From positions 318,778 through 382,777 of the forward strand of contig NZ_RXIZ01000015.1 of the NCBI RefSeq assembly GCF_003987855.1: 64,000 nt of DNA. The letters run 5' to 3'. The position numbers and the translations under genes were made by a program. This stretch comes from Hyphomicrobium sp. Lineage in GTDB: Bacteria > Pseudomonadota > Alphaproteobacteria > Rhizobiales > Hyphomicrobiaceae. Below are positions 17,250 to 26,050 of this stretch, one piece after another. Under the pieces are notes generated by a model that saw only the letters and a list, made by a program, of their open reading frames with translations, was not told the origin of the DNA and made no database searches. Numbering within the stretch: position 1 is the first letter of the stretch; the number at the start of each line of letters is the position of its first letter.

Positions 17250-17942
17250 ATGTCGGCAGAACCTAAATCTCGAGCACGACGCGGCGTCGATCGGCTGGAC
17301 ATACTGGATGCTGCTTTCAATTTGTTCGACGAAGTCGGAGAGATCTCCTTCTCGATCCGCAAATTGGCTGCAACCATCGGAGTAGATCCGATGACGATCC
17401 TGCACCACTTCGGTTCGAAGGATGAACTGCTGCGCGCTGTTGCCGATTACGCATTGCGGAGTGTCGAAATGCCCTCCGCCACCAAGAATTGGCGCGCCGA
17501 CTTGAAAGCAGTCGCCAACGCATACCGACTGCTCGCGCACCGGCACCCGCGCGTCTTTCCTCTGCATTTTCGCTATAACGCGACCGGTCCTGCCGATCAT
17601 ATCTCCAGTGAGATCGTCTACTGCGCCTTGCGGCGTGCTGGCCTGCCGGACGCATCTGCTGCGGGTCTCGGCCTTGCCTTCTATGCGTTCGTATTGGGCT
17701 TTGCGCTTGCAGAAGCCGAAGGACTTCTAAAGGCGATCGGTCCGGCCGAAGAGGCCGAACTCAATAATCTCGATCCGAAGATGTATCACGCCACCCAGGA
17801 TCTCATCCCGGCTCTGAAGAACCTCGATCCGAACGCGGTCTTCAACGACTCGATCGAAGTCTTCATTTCGGGCGTCGCCGATCTCGCCAAGCTCAAGCCG
17901 CGTCTCGTCCCCATCCCGGAGTGCGCCGCGAAGTGCGCTTAA
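17250..17942 (+). CDS. TetR/AcrR family transcriptional regulator
   Basis: This 230-aa protein has an N-terminal TetR helix-turn-helix: DRLDILDAAFNLFDEVGEISFSI, then KLAATIGVDPMTILHHFGSKDELLRAVADY. The remaining helical region is a ligand-binding domain without a recognisable specific ligand signature. It is divergent from the polyamine operon and 100 bases upstream of eutBC on the same strand. It could therefore control polyamine catabolism, ethanolamine use, or both. The C-terminus carries two cysteines (PECAAKCA). Confidence 0.88.
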   Translation: MSAEPKSRARRGVDRLDILDAAFNLFDEVGEISFSIRKLAATIGVDPMTILHHFGSKDELLRAVADYALRSVEMPSATKNWRADLKAVANAYRLLAHRHPRVFPLHFRYNATGPADHISSEIVYCALRRAGLPDASAAGLGLAFYAFVLGFALAEAEGLLKAIGPAEEAELNNLDPKMYHATQDLIPALKNLDPNAVFNDSIEVFISGVADLAKLKPRLVPIPECAAKCA

Positions 17943-18042
17943 AAGGGTGACTTCTTAAGAAGCGAGACTCGGCAGCACGAATTGACGCTTATGCGCCGCT
18001 GACCTTATGGTGCAAGCGAGCGGTAACCTCTGGAGGCGAGCC

Positions 18043-19428
18043 ATGTATCGGGTGCACGCGGGCGGTACGACGTACACGTTCTCTTCCTTGAAGGAGCTTC
18101 TGGCAAAGGCGACACCACCACGTTCCGGCGATGTGCTCGCTGGAGTGGCCGCTAAATCCGCCGCCGAGAACGTCGCCGCCAAGATGGCGCTTGCCGATGT
18201 GCCACTGAAGCAATTCCTGAATGAGGCGATCATTCCTTACGAACAGGACGACGTCACGCGCCTCATTATCGATAGCCACGATGCGACGGCCTTCGCGCCG
18301 GTTTCGCATATGACTGTCGGCGAGTTCCGCGACTGGCTGCTCTCTGAAAAGGCAACGCCGCAAAAGGTGTCGGCTCTCGCGCCGGGACTGACGCCGGAGA
18401 TGATTGCTGCTGTCTCCAAGATCATGCGGAACCAGGATCTCGTGCTGGGAGCGAAAAAGGCGCACGTAATCACCAAATTCCGAGACACTATTGGCTTGCC
18501 GGGGCACATGTCCGCGCGTCTCCAGCCCAATCATCCGACCGACGACAAGAAGGGCATCGCAGCCTCCATGGTTGACGGCCTGATGTACGGATGTGGCGAT
18601 GCCGTCATCGGCATCAATCCGGCCAGCGACAACATCGGGGCTATCACAGACCTGCTGGTGATGATGGACGACGTGATCCGCCGTTTCGAGATTCCGACGC
18701 AAAGCTGCGTGCTCACCCACGTCACCACAACCATCGATGCGATCGCAAAAGGCGCACCTGTCGACCTTGTTTTCCAGTCGATCGGCGGAACTGAAGGGGT
18801 CAATTCCTCCTTCGGCGTCACGCTTGCCCATCTCAAGGAGGGCCGCGATGCGGCCCTAAGTCTGAAGCGCGGCACCGTCGGCGATAACTGCATGTACTTC
18901 GAAACCGGACAGGGCTCCGCCCTATCCGCTGACGCGCATCATGGGTGCGATCAGCAGACGCTCGAGACTCGCGCCTATGCCGTCGCGCGACAGTTCAAGC
19001 CACTGCTGGTAAATACCGTCGTCGGTTTCATCGGCCCGGAGTATCTCTACAACGGCAAGGAAATCATTCGCGCGGGCCTTGAAGACCATTTCTGCGGCAA
19101 GCTCCTCGGGCTGCCGATGGGTTGCGATATCTGCTACACCAACCATGCCGAGGCCGACCAGGACGACATGGACATTTTGCTGATGATGCTGGGCGCCGCC
19201 GGCGTCAATTTCATCATGGGCATTCCCGGCGCAGACGACATCATGCTGAATTATCAGTCGACGTCATTCCACGACGCGCTCTATGTGCGTGAAGCGCTGG
19301 GCCTCAAACGCGCCCCGGAATTTGATGCGTGGCTGACGAAAATTGGGGTGACCGATGCCAGTGGGCACCTTGCGCCTCATCGCCCGGGCAATCCGCTCCT
19401 CTCTCACGCGCAAGCATTGGCCGCATAA
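18043..19428 (+). CDS. eutB: Ethanolamine ammonia-lyase, large subunit
   Basis: EutB (461 aa) forms the (beta/alpha)8 barrel of the adenosylcobalamin-dependent enzyme that splits ethanolamine into acetaldehyde and ammonia. The ATG at 18043 (MYRVHAGGTTYTFSSLKEL) follows ctggaggcgagcc, a strong Shine-Dalgarno; the track's upstream start is rejected. Characteristic stretches are RLQPNHPTDDKKGI, MYGCGDAVIGINPASDN, FQSIGGTEGVNSSFG, GDNCMYFETGQGSALSADAHHG and NYQSTSFHDA. eutC follows after one base. No eutA reactivase, microcompartment shell or transporter gene is in the window. Confidence 0.97.
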   Translation: MYRVHAGGTTYTFSSLKELLAKATPPRSGDVLAGVAAKSAAENVAAKMALADVPLKQFLNEAIIPYEQDDVTRLIIDSHDATAFAPVSHMTVGEFRDWLLSEKATPQKVSALAPGLTPEMIAAVSKIMRNQDLVLGAKKAHVITKFRDTIGLPGHMSARLQPNHPTDDKKGIAASMVDGLMYGCGDAVIGINPASDNIGAITDLLVMMDDVIRRFEIPTQSCVLTHVTTTIDAIAKGAPVDLVFQSIGGTEGVNSSFGVTLAHLKEGRDAALSLKRGTVGDNCMYFETGQGSALSADAHHGCDQQTLETRAYAVARQFKPLLVNTVVGFIGPEYLYNGKEIIRAGLEDHFCGKLLGLPMGCDICYTNHAEADQDDMDILLMMLGAAGVNFIMGIPGADDIMLNYQSTSFHDALYVREALGLKRAPEFDAWLTKIGVTDASGHLAPHRPGNPLLSHAQALAA

Positions 19429-19429
19429 G

Positions 19430-20206
19430 ATGACAGCTGACCCCTGGGCCAACCTGAAGCAATTCACGGACGCGCGCATCGGCCTCGGCCGGTCCGGTTC
19501 GGCGATGCCTACGCACGAAGTGCTGAACTTCGCGCTCTCTCACGCGATGGCGCGCGATGCGGTGACCACGCCGATCGATTGGAATCCAATCGAGAAGGGG
19601 CTTGCCGATCTCGGCCTTGCGACGCTCCGAATCTCAAGCGCGACCAGCGATCGTTCGGAGTATCTTCGCCGTCCCGATCTTGGGCGCAAGCTGTCAGATC
19701 ATTCTCGCGAAGCGCTGATGCGCGCAGCCGAGATGGAAAGCGGCCGCCCCGATCTGGTCGTTCTCGTTGGAGACGGCCTGTCGTCGATGGCGGTGGCGGC
19801 AAATACGATCCCTTATCTCGCCGCTCTACTCCCCCATGTCACGAAGTCGGGCTGGAAGCTCTCGCCCATCCTTCTTGCCGACGACGCGCGCGTTGCGCTG
19901 GGAGATGAGTCAGGAGAAATCCTTGGCAGCAAGGCGGTACTCGTCTTGATCGGCGAGCGGCCGGGATTGTCGTCACCCGACAGTCTCGGCGTCTACATCA
20001 CTTTCTCGCCGCGTGTGGGCTTGAAGGATGCTGACCGGAACTGCATTTCCAACGTCCGTCAGCGTGGCCTCTCCTATGAAGAAGCCGCATTCAAGACGTC
20101 CTGGCTATTGCGCGAGGCCTTCCGTCGTGGATTGTCTGGGGTCAATCTGAAGGACGAGTCCCAGTTCTTGATAGAAGGCCATAAGGGCTCCGAGCTGATC
20201 GGATAG
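19430..20206 (+). CDS. eutC: Ethanolamine ammonia-lyase, small subunit
   Basis: EutC (258 aa) binds the lower part of the cobalamin cofactor together with EutB. The ATG at 19430 lies one base after the eutB stop; the ORF track's earlier start overlaps eutB and is rejected. Family features are LGRSGSAMPTHEVLNFALSHAMARDAV near the N-terminus, LVVLVGDGLSSMAV, LIGERPGLSSPDSLGVYITF, and NCISNVRQRGLSYEEAA. The length is near that of other proteobacterial small subunits. It is translationally coupled to eutB. The product acetaldehyde could be handled by one of the many aldehyde dehydrogenases nearby. Confidence 0.95.
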   Translation: MTADPWANLKQFTDARIGLGRSGSAMPTHEVLNFALSHAMARDAVTTPIDWNPIEKGLADLGLATLRISSATSDRSEYLRRPDLGRKLSDHSREALMRAAEMESGRPDLVVLVGDGLSSMAVAANTIPYLAALLPHVTKSGWKLSPILLADDARVALGDESGEILGSKAVLVLIGERPGLSSPDSLGVYITFSPRVGLKDADRNCISNVRQRGLSYEEAAFKTSWLLREAFRRGLSGVNLKDESQFLIEGHKGSELIG

Positions 20207-20245
20207 CTAAGCCACGAGCTATAAGCGGTCGTCTTACCGCGGATC

Positions 20246-20277
20246 CTCGAACGCGCGCGCAGCGCAACGCGTTCGAG
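20246..20277. terminator. Hairpin between convergent eutC and SDR genes
   Basis: Perfect 10-bp stem, ctcgaacgcg/cgcgttcgag, with a 12-base loop, in the 82-base gap between convergent genes. There is no T-run on either strand, so it may work as a Rho-assisted or bidirectional stop. Confidence 0.45.
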
Positions 20278-20288
20278 AAGGCGGGAAA

Positions 20289-21056
20289 TCAAACCGCCGT
20301 AAAGCAGTTATCGACGAAGATCGACGCCCCGTTGACGAAGCTCGCTTCGTCGCTCGCGAGGAAGAGGGCGGCGTTCGCTACTTCTTCAGGTTTGCAAAGA
20401 CGGCCCTGCTGCACAGCGAGCGCTGCCTCTGACGCATCGACGCCCAGCTTCTGCAACTCGGCCACTTCGCGCAGTCCGTGCGGCGTTGCGACGAAACCCG
20501 GCGCGACGGCATTGCAGCGAATACCCTTGTCGCGATATTCGACCGCGATCGACCGGGCAAACATGTGGCACGCAGCTTTGGACGTATTGTAAGCGGTTTC
20601 AAGCGGGGTTGCCGCGATTGCCGAGATTGACGATGTGCACACGATCGATCCGCCGCCCATCTCGATCATGCCCGGCAGCACCGCTTTCGTCATGAGGAAC
20701 ATGCTCGTGACATTGATTCCCATCAGCCATTCCCATTCCTTCAGTGTCATCTCGAGGAAAGGTTTGATGATGATCGTGCCAGCGTGATTGAACAGCACGT
20801 TGGCCTGTCCGAGAGCCGAAGTCACCTTCTTGACTGCGTCGTTGACCTGTCCCTCATCGGCGACGTCTGCCGCAACGAACACGGCCTTACCGCCTTTCGC
20901 GTTGATCTCATCAACGACGGCCTGCCCTTCTTTCTCGCGACGGTCGATCACGCCGACCGCGGCGCCCTCGGCAGCAAACAGAAGCGAGGAAGCGCCTCCC
21001 ATGCCCGTGGACCCACCTGAGATGATCGCAATTTTTCCCTTGAGCCGGTTAGCCAT
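20289..21056 (-). CDS. Short-chain dehydrogenase/reductase (classical SDR)
   Basis: This 255-aa SDR has the cofactor motif GGSTGMGGASS near residue 14, the NHAG motif, the catalytic Ser and Tyr-x3-Lys (STSSISAI region and YNTSK), and a C-terminal FVNGASIFVDNCFTAV. The D38 of IDRREKEG suggests NAD preference. It is convergent with eutC. The substrate is unknown; alcohol or hydroxy-acid oxidation is likely for the family. No neighbour fixes the pathway. Confidence 0.88.
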   Translation of the reverse strand: MANRLKGKIAIISGGSTGMGGASSLLFAAEGAAVGVIDRREKEGQAVVDEINAKGGKAVFVAADVADEGQVNDAVKKVTSALGQANVLFNHAGTIIIKPFLEMTLKEWEWLMGINVTSMFLMTKAVLPGMIEMGGGSIVCTSSISAIAATPLETAYNTSKAACHMFARSIAVEYRDKGIRCNAVAPGFVATPHGLREVAELQKLGVDASEAALAVQQGRLCKPEEVANAALFLASDEASFVNGASIFVDNCFTAV

Positions 21057-21103
21057 CTTGAACTTCTCCCTGTGTCGGCCGTCAGGGTGGACATGTAACA
21101 GAA

Positions 21104-21131
21104 ACGGGCCGGATCATTTGATCCGGCCCGT
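21104..21131 (-). terminator. Likely terminator after the PQQ-type dehydrogenase
   Basis: A nearly uninterrupted 13-bp palindrome, acgggccggatca-tt-tgatccggcccgt. Read on the minus strand it follows the dehydrogenase stop and leads into ttctgtt. It separates that gene from the SDR. Confidence 0.6.
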
Positions 21132-21164
21132 ACGATTTCTTGACATCTGCCGTCGCGGCGAGGG

Positions 21165-22430
21165 CTACTGGAGCGGTTTGGCGCGGGCAACGAGGTCATT
21201 GAGCGGCTCGAGCCGATAGAGCGCGGCCTCACTGTTGTCCTGCAGCAAGTAGATGTATCCGTCGGCGCCAACGGCGACATCTCGAATGCGCCCGATCTTA
21301 TGATGGAGGTATCGCTCCTCCTTAACCACGCGCCCCGAATCCATGCGGAGGCGAATGAGGCACTCACCCGCAAGACCGCCGACGAGAAAATCGCCCCGCC
21401 AATCGTCGGGCATGATGTTTCCGTAGTAAGAAACAAGGTTCGCCGTCGCCAAGGACGGAACCCAGTAGTAGATGGGATCAACGAGACCTGGCGCCGACGT
21501 GCGATCGGAGATGATCGTACCGTCGTAGTTGGTGCCATAGGTTACGAGAGGCCAGCCGTAGTTGGCGCCGGCCTTGACGAGATTGAGTTCGTCGCCGCCC
21601 TTGGGTCCTTGTTCGATCGACCAAAGCTGTCCATCGCCGACGTTGCCGATCAAACCCTGCGGATTGCGATGACCGTAGCTGTAGATCTCGGGCAGCGCAT
21701 CACTGCGGCCGACAAAAGGATTGTCGTCGGGTATTGAACCGTCGGTATTGATGCGAATGATTTTGCCGCCGTCATCCAGAAGGTTCTGGGCGCGCTCCAT
21801 CTGAAACCGATCGCCAATCGTCAAATAGAGCATCCGATCAGGACCAAAGGCGATCCGCCCCCCGATTTGATCAAGGCCAGGCGCCGCCGGCCGGCTTTCG
21901 AAGATTACTCGCTTGTCGATAAGTTCGTTGCCCTGGAGGACGGCGCTCGAAATACGAATCGTGCCGGCCTCCGGCGTACCGTGCATGTAACTGAGGAAGA
22001 TTCGATGATTGCGTGAGAAGTCGGGGTCGACCAGGACATCGAGCAATCCGGAATGACTGCAGCAAAGCACCGTCGGCACACCCCGAATGGCCGCCGGCAC
22101 CAATTGATCGCCTTCGACGATTCGCAGGCGGCCCGGCCGCTCGGTCACCAGGATCCGCCCGTCTGGCAGGAAAGCCATCGACCATGGGCTTTCAAGCTTG
22201 TCGGCGATTTTGCGCGGTTCGTATGGGAAATCGCTGTCTGGTATGTCACGAGGATCTTCGGGCGAGCCAAGAGAGTCGATGTGGGGCTCTTCTGATCCGA
22301 CCTCGGCTCGGGCCGCTTCGGGCGTTCCAATGAGCATGGCGGCGAACAACGCAGTTATAAAACCCGATTGAATTCCAAGACGCCTGCTCAGGGCCGATAT
22401 CTGAATTTCCAATTCGCCCCATTCCCTCAA
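21165..22430 (-). CDS. PQQ-dependent sugar dehydrogenase-like protein, periplasmic
   Basis: This protein of up to 421 aa belongs to the soluble glucose/sorbosone dehydrogenase (Yli I-like) beta-propeller family. After a hydrophobic signal region (FITALFAAMLIGTPEAARAE) come LESPWSMAFLPDGRILVTERPG, GGRIAFGPDRMLYLTIGDR, and SYGHRNPQGL with the family histidine, then EQGPKGGDELN. The track start at 22430 is a TTG; a second TTG at 22412 is equally possible, so the N-terminus is uncertain. An aldose is the expected substrate and the enzyme would be quinoprotein. Actual substrate and whether it binds PQQ are not shown. Confidence 0.83.
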   Translation of the reverse strand: MREWGELEIQISALSRRLGIQSGFITALFAAMLIGTPEAARAEVGSEEPHIDSLGSPEDPRDIPDSDFPYEPRKIADKLESPWSMAFLPDGRILVTERPGRLRIVEGDQLVPAAIRGVPTVLCCSHSGLLDVLVDPDFSRNHRIFLSYMHGTPEAGTIRISSAVLQGNELIDKRVIFESRPAAPGLDQIGGRIAFGPDRMLYLTIGDRFQMERAQNLLDDGGKIIRINTDGSIPDDNPFVGRSDALPEIYSYGHRNPQGLIGNVGDGQLWSIEQGPKGGDELNLVKAGANYGWPLVTYGTNYDGTIISDRTSAPGLVDPIYYWVPSLATANLVSYYGNIMPDDWRGDFLVGGLAGECLIRLRMDSGRVVKEERYLHHKIGRIRDVAVGADGYIYLLQDNSEAALYRLEPLNDLVARAKPLQ

Positions 22431-22714
22431 CTGACGGCAATTGCCTGATTTGTGATAGTTTTAAGACTATGCAGAAACTTGGCGCGAGCAAGCCTAAAAA
22501 GTGAACGTTCAGTCACCCGCTTGGCTTAGGCGAGCTCACGTATCCTCTGCAAACGGCGACGGGCGAAAAAACCGGCGGCAGACCGAAAAGTTTCTGCGCG
22601 TGGAATGGATTATGTGGAGTACTATGCCGCACGATTTGCAGCCCGCGAGCCCAAGAAGCCACTGCCTATAAGATCGGCACTATCGGTTAACGCGGATGGC
22701 GGAGCCTCCTTTGG

Positions 22715-24892
22715 ATGAGCCTCGGAAGGACACGGCAACCGATCGCCCTCGTGCTGGCAGCCTCGGTTCTCGCCGCTTGTGTGGCTCTTCGGATTGTCGA
22801 TCCAGAGCCGGTGGCTCGCCTTCGTTTGTCTGTTTTTGACTCCTTCAACCGAATGGCGCCGCGTGCCGCCGATCCTTCGTTTCCGGTACGAATTATCGCG
22901 ATCGACGAAGCTGGCCTCGCCTCAGTGGGCCAGTGGCCATGGCCTCGAACACGCCTCGCGGAGATCGTAAGCAAACTCGCTGCGGCCGGCGTCGCCTCCA
23001 TAACGTTCGATATGGTCTTGGCCGAGGCCGACCGGCTTTCCCCCGATGAACTCGCACGCTCGCTGGCGACAGACCTGCAACGCGGTCCGCTGCTTGAGGA
23101 ACTGAAGCAGCTACCCGCAAACGATGCTGTGCTCGCAAAGGCGATCGCTCGGGCACCGGTGGTGCTCGGTATTGCAGGCAACTCGAGTTCCGGCCGTGCT
23201 ATTTCTGCTTATCCAGGATCCATTGCCTTTGCCGGCGACAATCCCTCGGTGTTCGTTCATGCATTCCCCGGCGGCGTGGAAACGCTACCGCTTTTGACCC
23301 AAGCGGCACATGGCATTGGAGCCGTGAATTGGTTGCCTTCGAGCGATCAAATCGTCCGCCGAATTCCGCTTCTCGTCTCGATCCGCGGCATACTCTACCC
23401 CTCGCTTGCGCTCGAAGCATTTCGAGTGGGGACCCGACAGTCGACGATATTTGTAAAATCCTCGGGCGCGAGTGGCCTCACCGCCTTCGGCCAAAAAACA
23501 GGAATAGAAACTCTCCGTGTCGGTGACACCATCTTTCCGACCGATGGACGCGGCGAGCTCTGGCTCAAGTTCGCGCCGGAGGATGCGCGACGCACCATTT
23601 CGGCGTTGAGCGTGCTCAACGGCACTTTCAACACCGCCGACTTGAAGGGCCGGCACGTCATCATTGGCGCGACCGCCACCGGGCTTCTCGACCTGAGAGC
23701 AACGCCGCTTGAGGCTGCGGTTCCCGGCGTCGAAATCCACGCGCAGGCGCTGGAGCAAATTCTCTCTGGCGATCATCTTGTTCGCCCTGCGTACGCCACC
23801 GGCGCCGAGATTGCATTCCTGGTTCTCGCCGGTGGCTTGGTCGCGTGGCTCGCCGGCCGGTCCGGCGCGCTCGTTGCGGCGGCAGTAGGCATTGGGGCTA
23901 TCGCGACGATCGTCACCCTGTCTTGGCTTGCCTACCGTCAATACGGTTTATTGCTGGATCCTATCTATCCTTCCTTGGCGATCGCGGCGCTGTACCTGAC
24001 GGTGTCGCTGACCAGCTATTTGAAGTCGGAATTTCAGCGCGCGCAGATCCGCTCGGCTTTCGGGCACTACCTCGCCGCGCCTCTGGTGGAGGAGCTTGCG
24101 CGCAGCGGAGATAAACTGAAGCTGGGCGGCGAAACGCGCGAAGTTACTCTGCTGTTCGCCGACGTTCGCGGATTTTCGAAAATATCGGAGGGCATGCGTG
24201 CGGATGAACTGATCCGCTTCGTCAATCGCCTCTTCACACCGCTGACCGAAGAGATCCTCAAGCACAGAGGAACGATCGACAAGTTCATGGGGGACGCCGT
24301 CATGGCGTTCTGGAACGCGCCCGTTGCTGATCCTGCGCATGCTCTTAACGCCTGCAACGCCGCACTCGGTATGCTGGACGCACTCGGCCGGCTAAACGCG
24401 GAGCTTGAAAAAGACGCATCTGCGGGGGGCAAGCCGTTTTCGCCAATTCGCATCGGCATCGGCTTGAATACTGGCGAATGCGTCGTGGGCAATGTCGGCT
24501 CCCCGCAGCGGTTTGATTATTCGGTGCTCGGCGACGTCGTCAACGTTGCGGCACGCTTCGAGGAAGCGACGAAAGCTTACGCGGTAAGCATTATCGTCGG
24601 AGAGCGTACGGCGGCGGAGGCTCCGCAACTTGCTATGCTCGAGCTTGGCGCAGTGACGCCGCGCGGCAAAGATCGTCCCGAGATGGTGTTTGCATTACTC
24701 GGTGACGAAGCCTTCGCCAACACCGAAAGCTTCCGGCGCTGGGAAGCCGCGCACGCCGGCTTCCTAATCGCCATCTCCGAAGGCAATGCCGATGCGATCG
24801 AGCGAATGCTCAGCGATTGTCTGCAGTTCTGTTCACCCGGCATGGCCGACTATTATCGCGAGACAGCCGCAAAAGTGTCAGCAACCGCTTGA
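22715..24892 (+). CDS. CHASE2-domain membrane adenylate cyclase (class III)
   Basis: This 725-aa protein starts with a short transmembrane segment, then a periplasmic CHASE2 sensor (about residues 35-340), then three membrane helices (about 350-425) and a C-terminal class III cyclase domain (from about 470). The cyclase has both metal aspartates (LLFADVRGF and FMGDAVMAFW), the substrate lysine in DKFMGD, and the distal FDYSVLGDVVNVAARFEE with Asp and the NxxxR residues. It should therefore make cAMP. It is convergent with a FecR-domain protein with a 4-base gap. That pairing recurs in Alphaproteobacteria, but the signal sensed is unknown. Confidence 0.92.
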   Translation: MSLGRTRQPIALVLAASVLAACVALRIVDPEPVARLRLSVFDSFNRMAPRAADPSFPVRIIAIDEAGLASVGQWPWPRTRLAEIVSKLAAAGVASITFDMVLAEADRLSPDELARSLATDLQRGPLLEELKQLPANDAVLAKAIARAPVVLGIAGNSSSGRAISAYPGSIAFAGDNPSVFVHAFPGGVETLPLLTQAAHGIGAVNWLPSSDQIVRRIPLLVSIRGILYPSLALEAFRVGTRQSTIFVKSSGASGLTAFGQKTGIETLRVGDTIFPTDGRGELWLKFAPEDARRTISALSVLNGTFNTADLKGRHVIIGATATGLLDLRATPLEAAVPGVEIHAQALEQILSGDHLVRPAYATGAEIAFLVLAGGLVAWLAGRSGALVAAAVGIGAIATIVTLSWLAYRQYGLLLDPIYPSLAIAALYLTVSLTSYLKSEFQRAQIRSAFGHYLAAPLVEELARSGDKLKLGGETREVTLLFADVRGFSKISEGMRADELIRFVNRLFTPLTEEILKHRGTIDKFMGDAVMAFWNAPVADPAHALNACNAALGMLDALGRLNAELEKDASAGGKPFSPIRIGIGLNTGECVVGNVGSPQRFDYSVLGDVVNVAARFEEATKAYAVSIIVGERTAAEAPQLAMLELGAVTPRGKDRPEMVFALLGDEAFANTESFRRWEAAHAGFLIAISEGNADAIERMLSDCLQFCSPGMADYYRETAAKVSATA

Positions 24893-24896
24893 ATGG

Positions 24897-25868
24897 TCAA
24901 CGACCTCGATTGCCCCCATCGCCATATCCGCCTCGGTGACCGCCGAACCCGCCCATACCGGCGCCGATGGCAATGCCGATGCCGGTCATGCAACCCGGGC
25001 AATCATCGCCATAACCGCCATCCCCCTTCGGCCTGCGCGTCGCGATCTTCTTTTTCGGTGGCGTCTTTTGCGGCGCCTGAGCCTTCCTCGTTTTCACGGG
25101 CGGGCCGGGAATGATCTGCGGGTGCGGATTGATGCATTTCTGCGCGGGCTCGTCAGCAAGATTGGCTTCGATGATCTGCGAGCGCGTCAACTGCGGATTG
25201 GGATCGATCGTCGGCGAGTTTATTACGAACGGAAATGCCGTATCGAAACCAACCGCATTGTTGTCGGGAAGCTTCGCCCAGTTGAACGGGCCCGTGACCG
25301 TGCCATCGGCAGCAATGTGCATCATCTGACCGGGGCGGTCGAGAACGCGGCACACATTCCTCTTTCCTGTGGCCTCGATCGCGCCTTCGTGCAGTAACAC
25401 CCAGACGGACTTATCCGGCAGCACGTAAGTATCGAAGATTGTGCCGCGCACGGTGATCGAGGCGTTCGGCGTGTTGATGACGTAGGTGGGCTTGCTTGCG
25501 ACGCCGGTAATGAACCGGAACGCGCCTTTCGCCATCTCCATGACGATTGAGCCTGTCTTCTTGTCGCTGTCGTAGACGAATTTGTCGAGTACGAGGCGAG
25601 AGCCCGGTCCGAGCGCGAGCTTGGTGTCATCATCGAGCTTGAACTCGCCTTGCGCGTCGGTGTTGACTTCGATGATCTCATCTTGACGGACGTTGTCTCC
25701 GCGCGAGAGCCGGCGCTCTTCCTTTGCGAAGTCCGCCATGACGATGTTGGTGATAACCACTGCATCGCCGATCCGGTCACCGGATGCCGCGAACGCAGGT
25801 CCGTACAAATTGGCCGCCATGGTGGCGGACAACGCAAACGCTAAAGGTGTCAATGAAGATCGCAGCAT
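24897..25868 (-). CDS. FecR-domain periplasmic protein
   Basis: This 323-aa secreted protein has an N-terminal signal peptide (LTPLAFALSATMAANLYGPAFA), then a FecR domain: LSRGDNVRQDEIIEVNTDAQ, LGPGSRLVLDKF, FRFITGVASKPTYVINTP and VRGTIFDTYV. The C-terminal third is Pro/Lys-rich (PPVKTRKAQAPQKTPPKKK) and ends in a glycine tail with CPGCM. FecR proteins elsewhere relay signals or shape envelope responses. It is convergent with the CHASE2 cyclase, which suggests a shared periplasmic signal. No sigma factor gene is adjacent. Confidence 0.85.
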   Translation of the reverse strand: MLRSSLTPLAFALSATMAANLYGPAFAASGDRIGDAVVITNIVMADFAKEERRLSRGDNVRQDEIIEVNTDAQGEFKLDDDTKLALGPGSRLVLDKFVYDSDKKTGSIVMEMAKGAFRFITGVASKPTYVINTPNASITVRGTIFDTYVLPDKSVWVLLHEGAIEATGKRNVCRVLDRPGQMMHIAADGTVTGPFNWAKLPDNNAVGFDTAFPFVINSPTIDPNPQLTRSQIIEANLADEPAQKCINPHPQIIPGPPVKTRKAQAPQKTPPKKKIATRRPKGDGGYGDDCPGCMTGIGIAIGAGMGGFGGHRGGYGDGGNRGR

Positions 25869-25963
25869 CTCACGGCTCCCGGCCTCGGAGTCTCAGACAC
25901 GTCATGGCACCATATCACAGGCGCGCCTCTCCTTGCTCATTTAGAGAGAAAAACGCGCCCCGA

Positions 25964-25985
25964 GGCTGTCACCTCGGTGACAGCC
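25964..25985. promoter_or_regulatory. 22-bp palindrome upstream of the FecR gene
   Basis: ggctgtcacc-tc-ggtgacagcc is a perfect inverted repeat with 10-bp arms. It lies 96-117 bases upstream of the FecR start and downstream of csaA. It may be an operator of the fecR promoter, or part of a terminator of the csaA unit, since a gttttt run follows on the minus strand after 12 bases. Confidence 0.45.
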
Positions 25986-26050
25986 GCATGTTAAATGTGT
26001 TTGAAAAGTTTTGAACGTCGCTCAGCTGACCTGGAACGGCATGCGGAATT

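Noticed and set aside
17943-18042. Cobalamin riboswitch upstream of eutB
   Set aside because: The gap is only 100 bases and has no B12-box-like sequence; a full cobalamin riboswitch would not fit.
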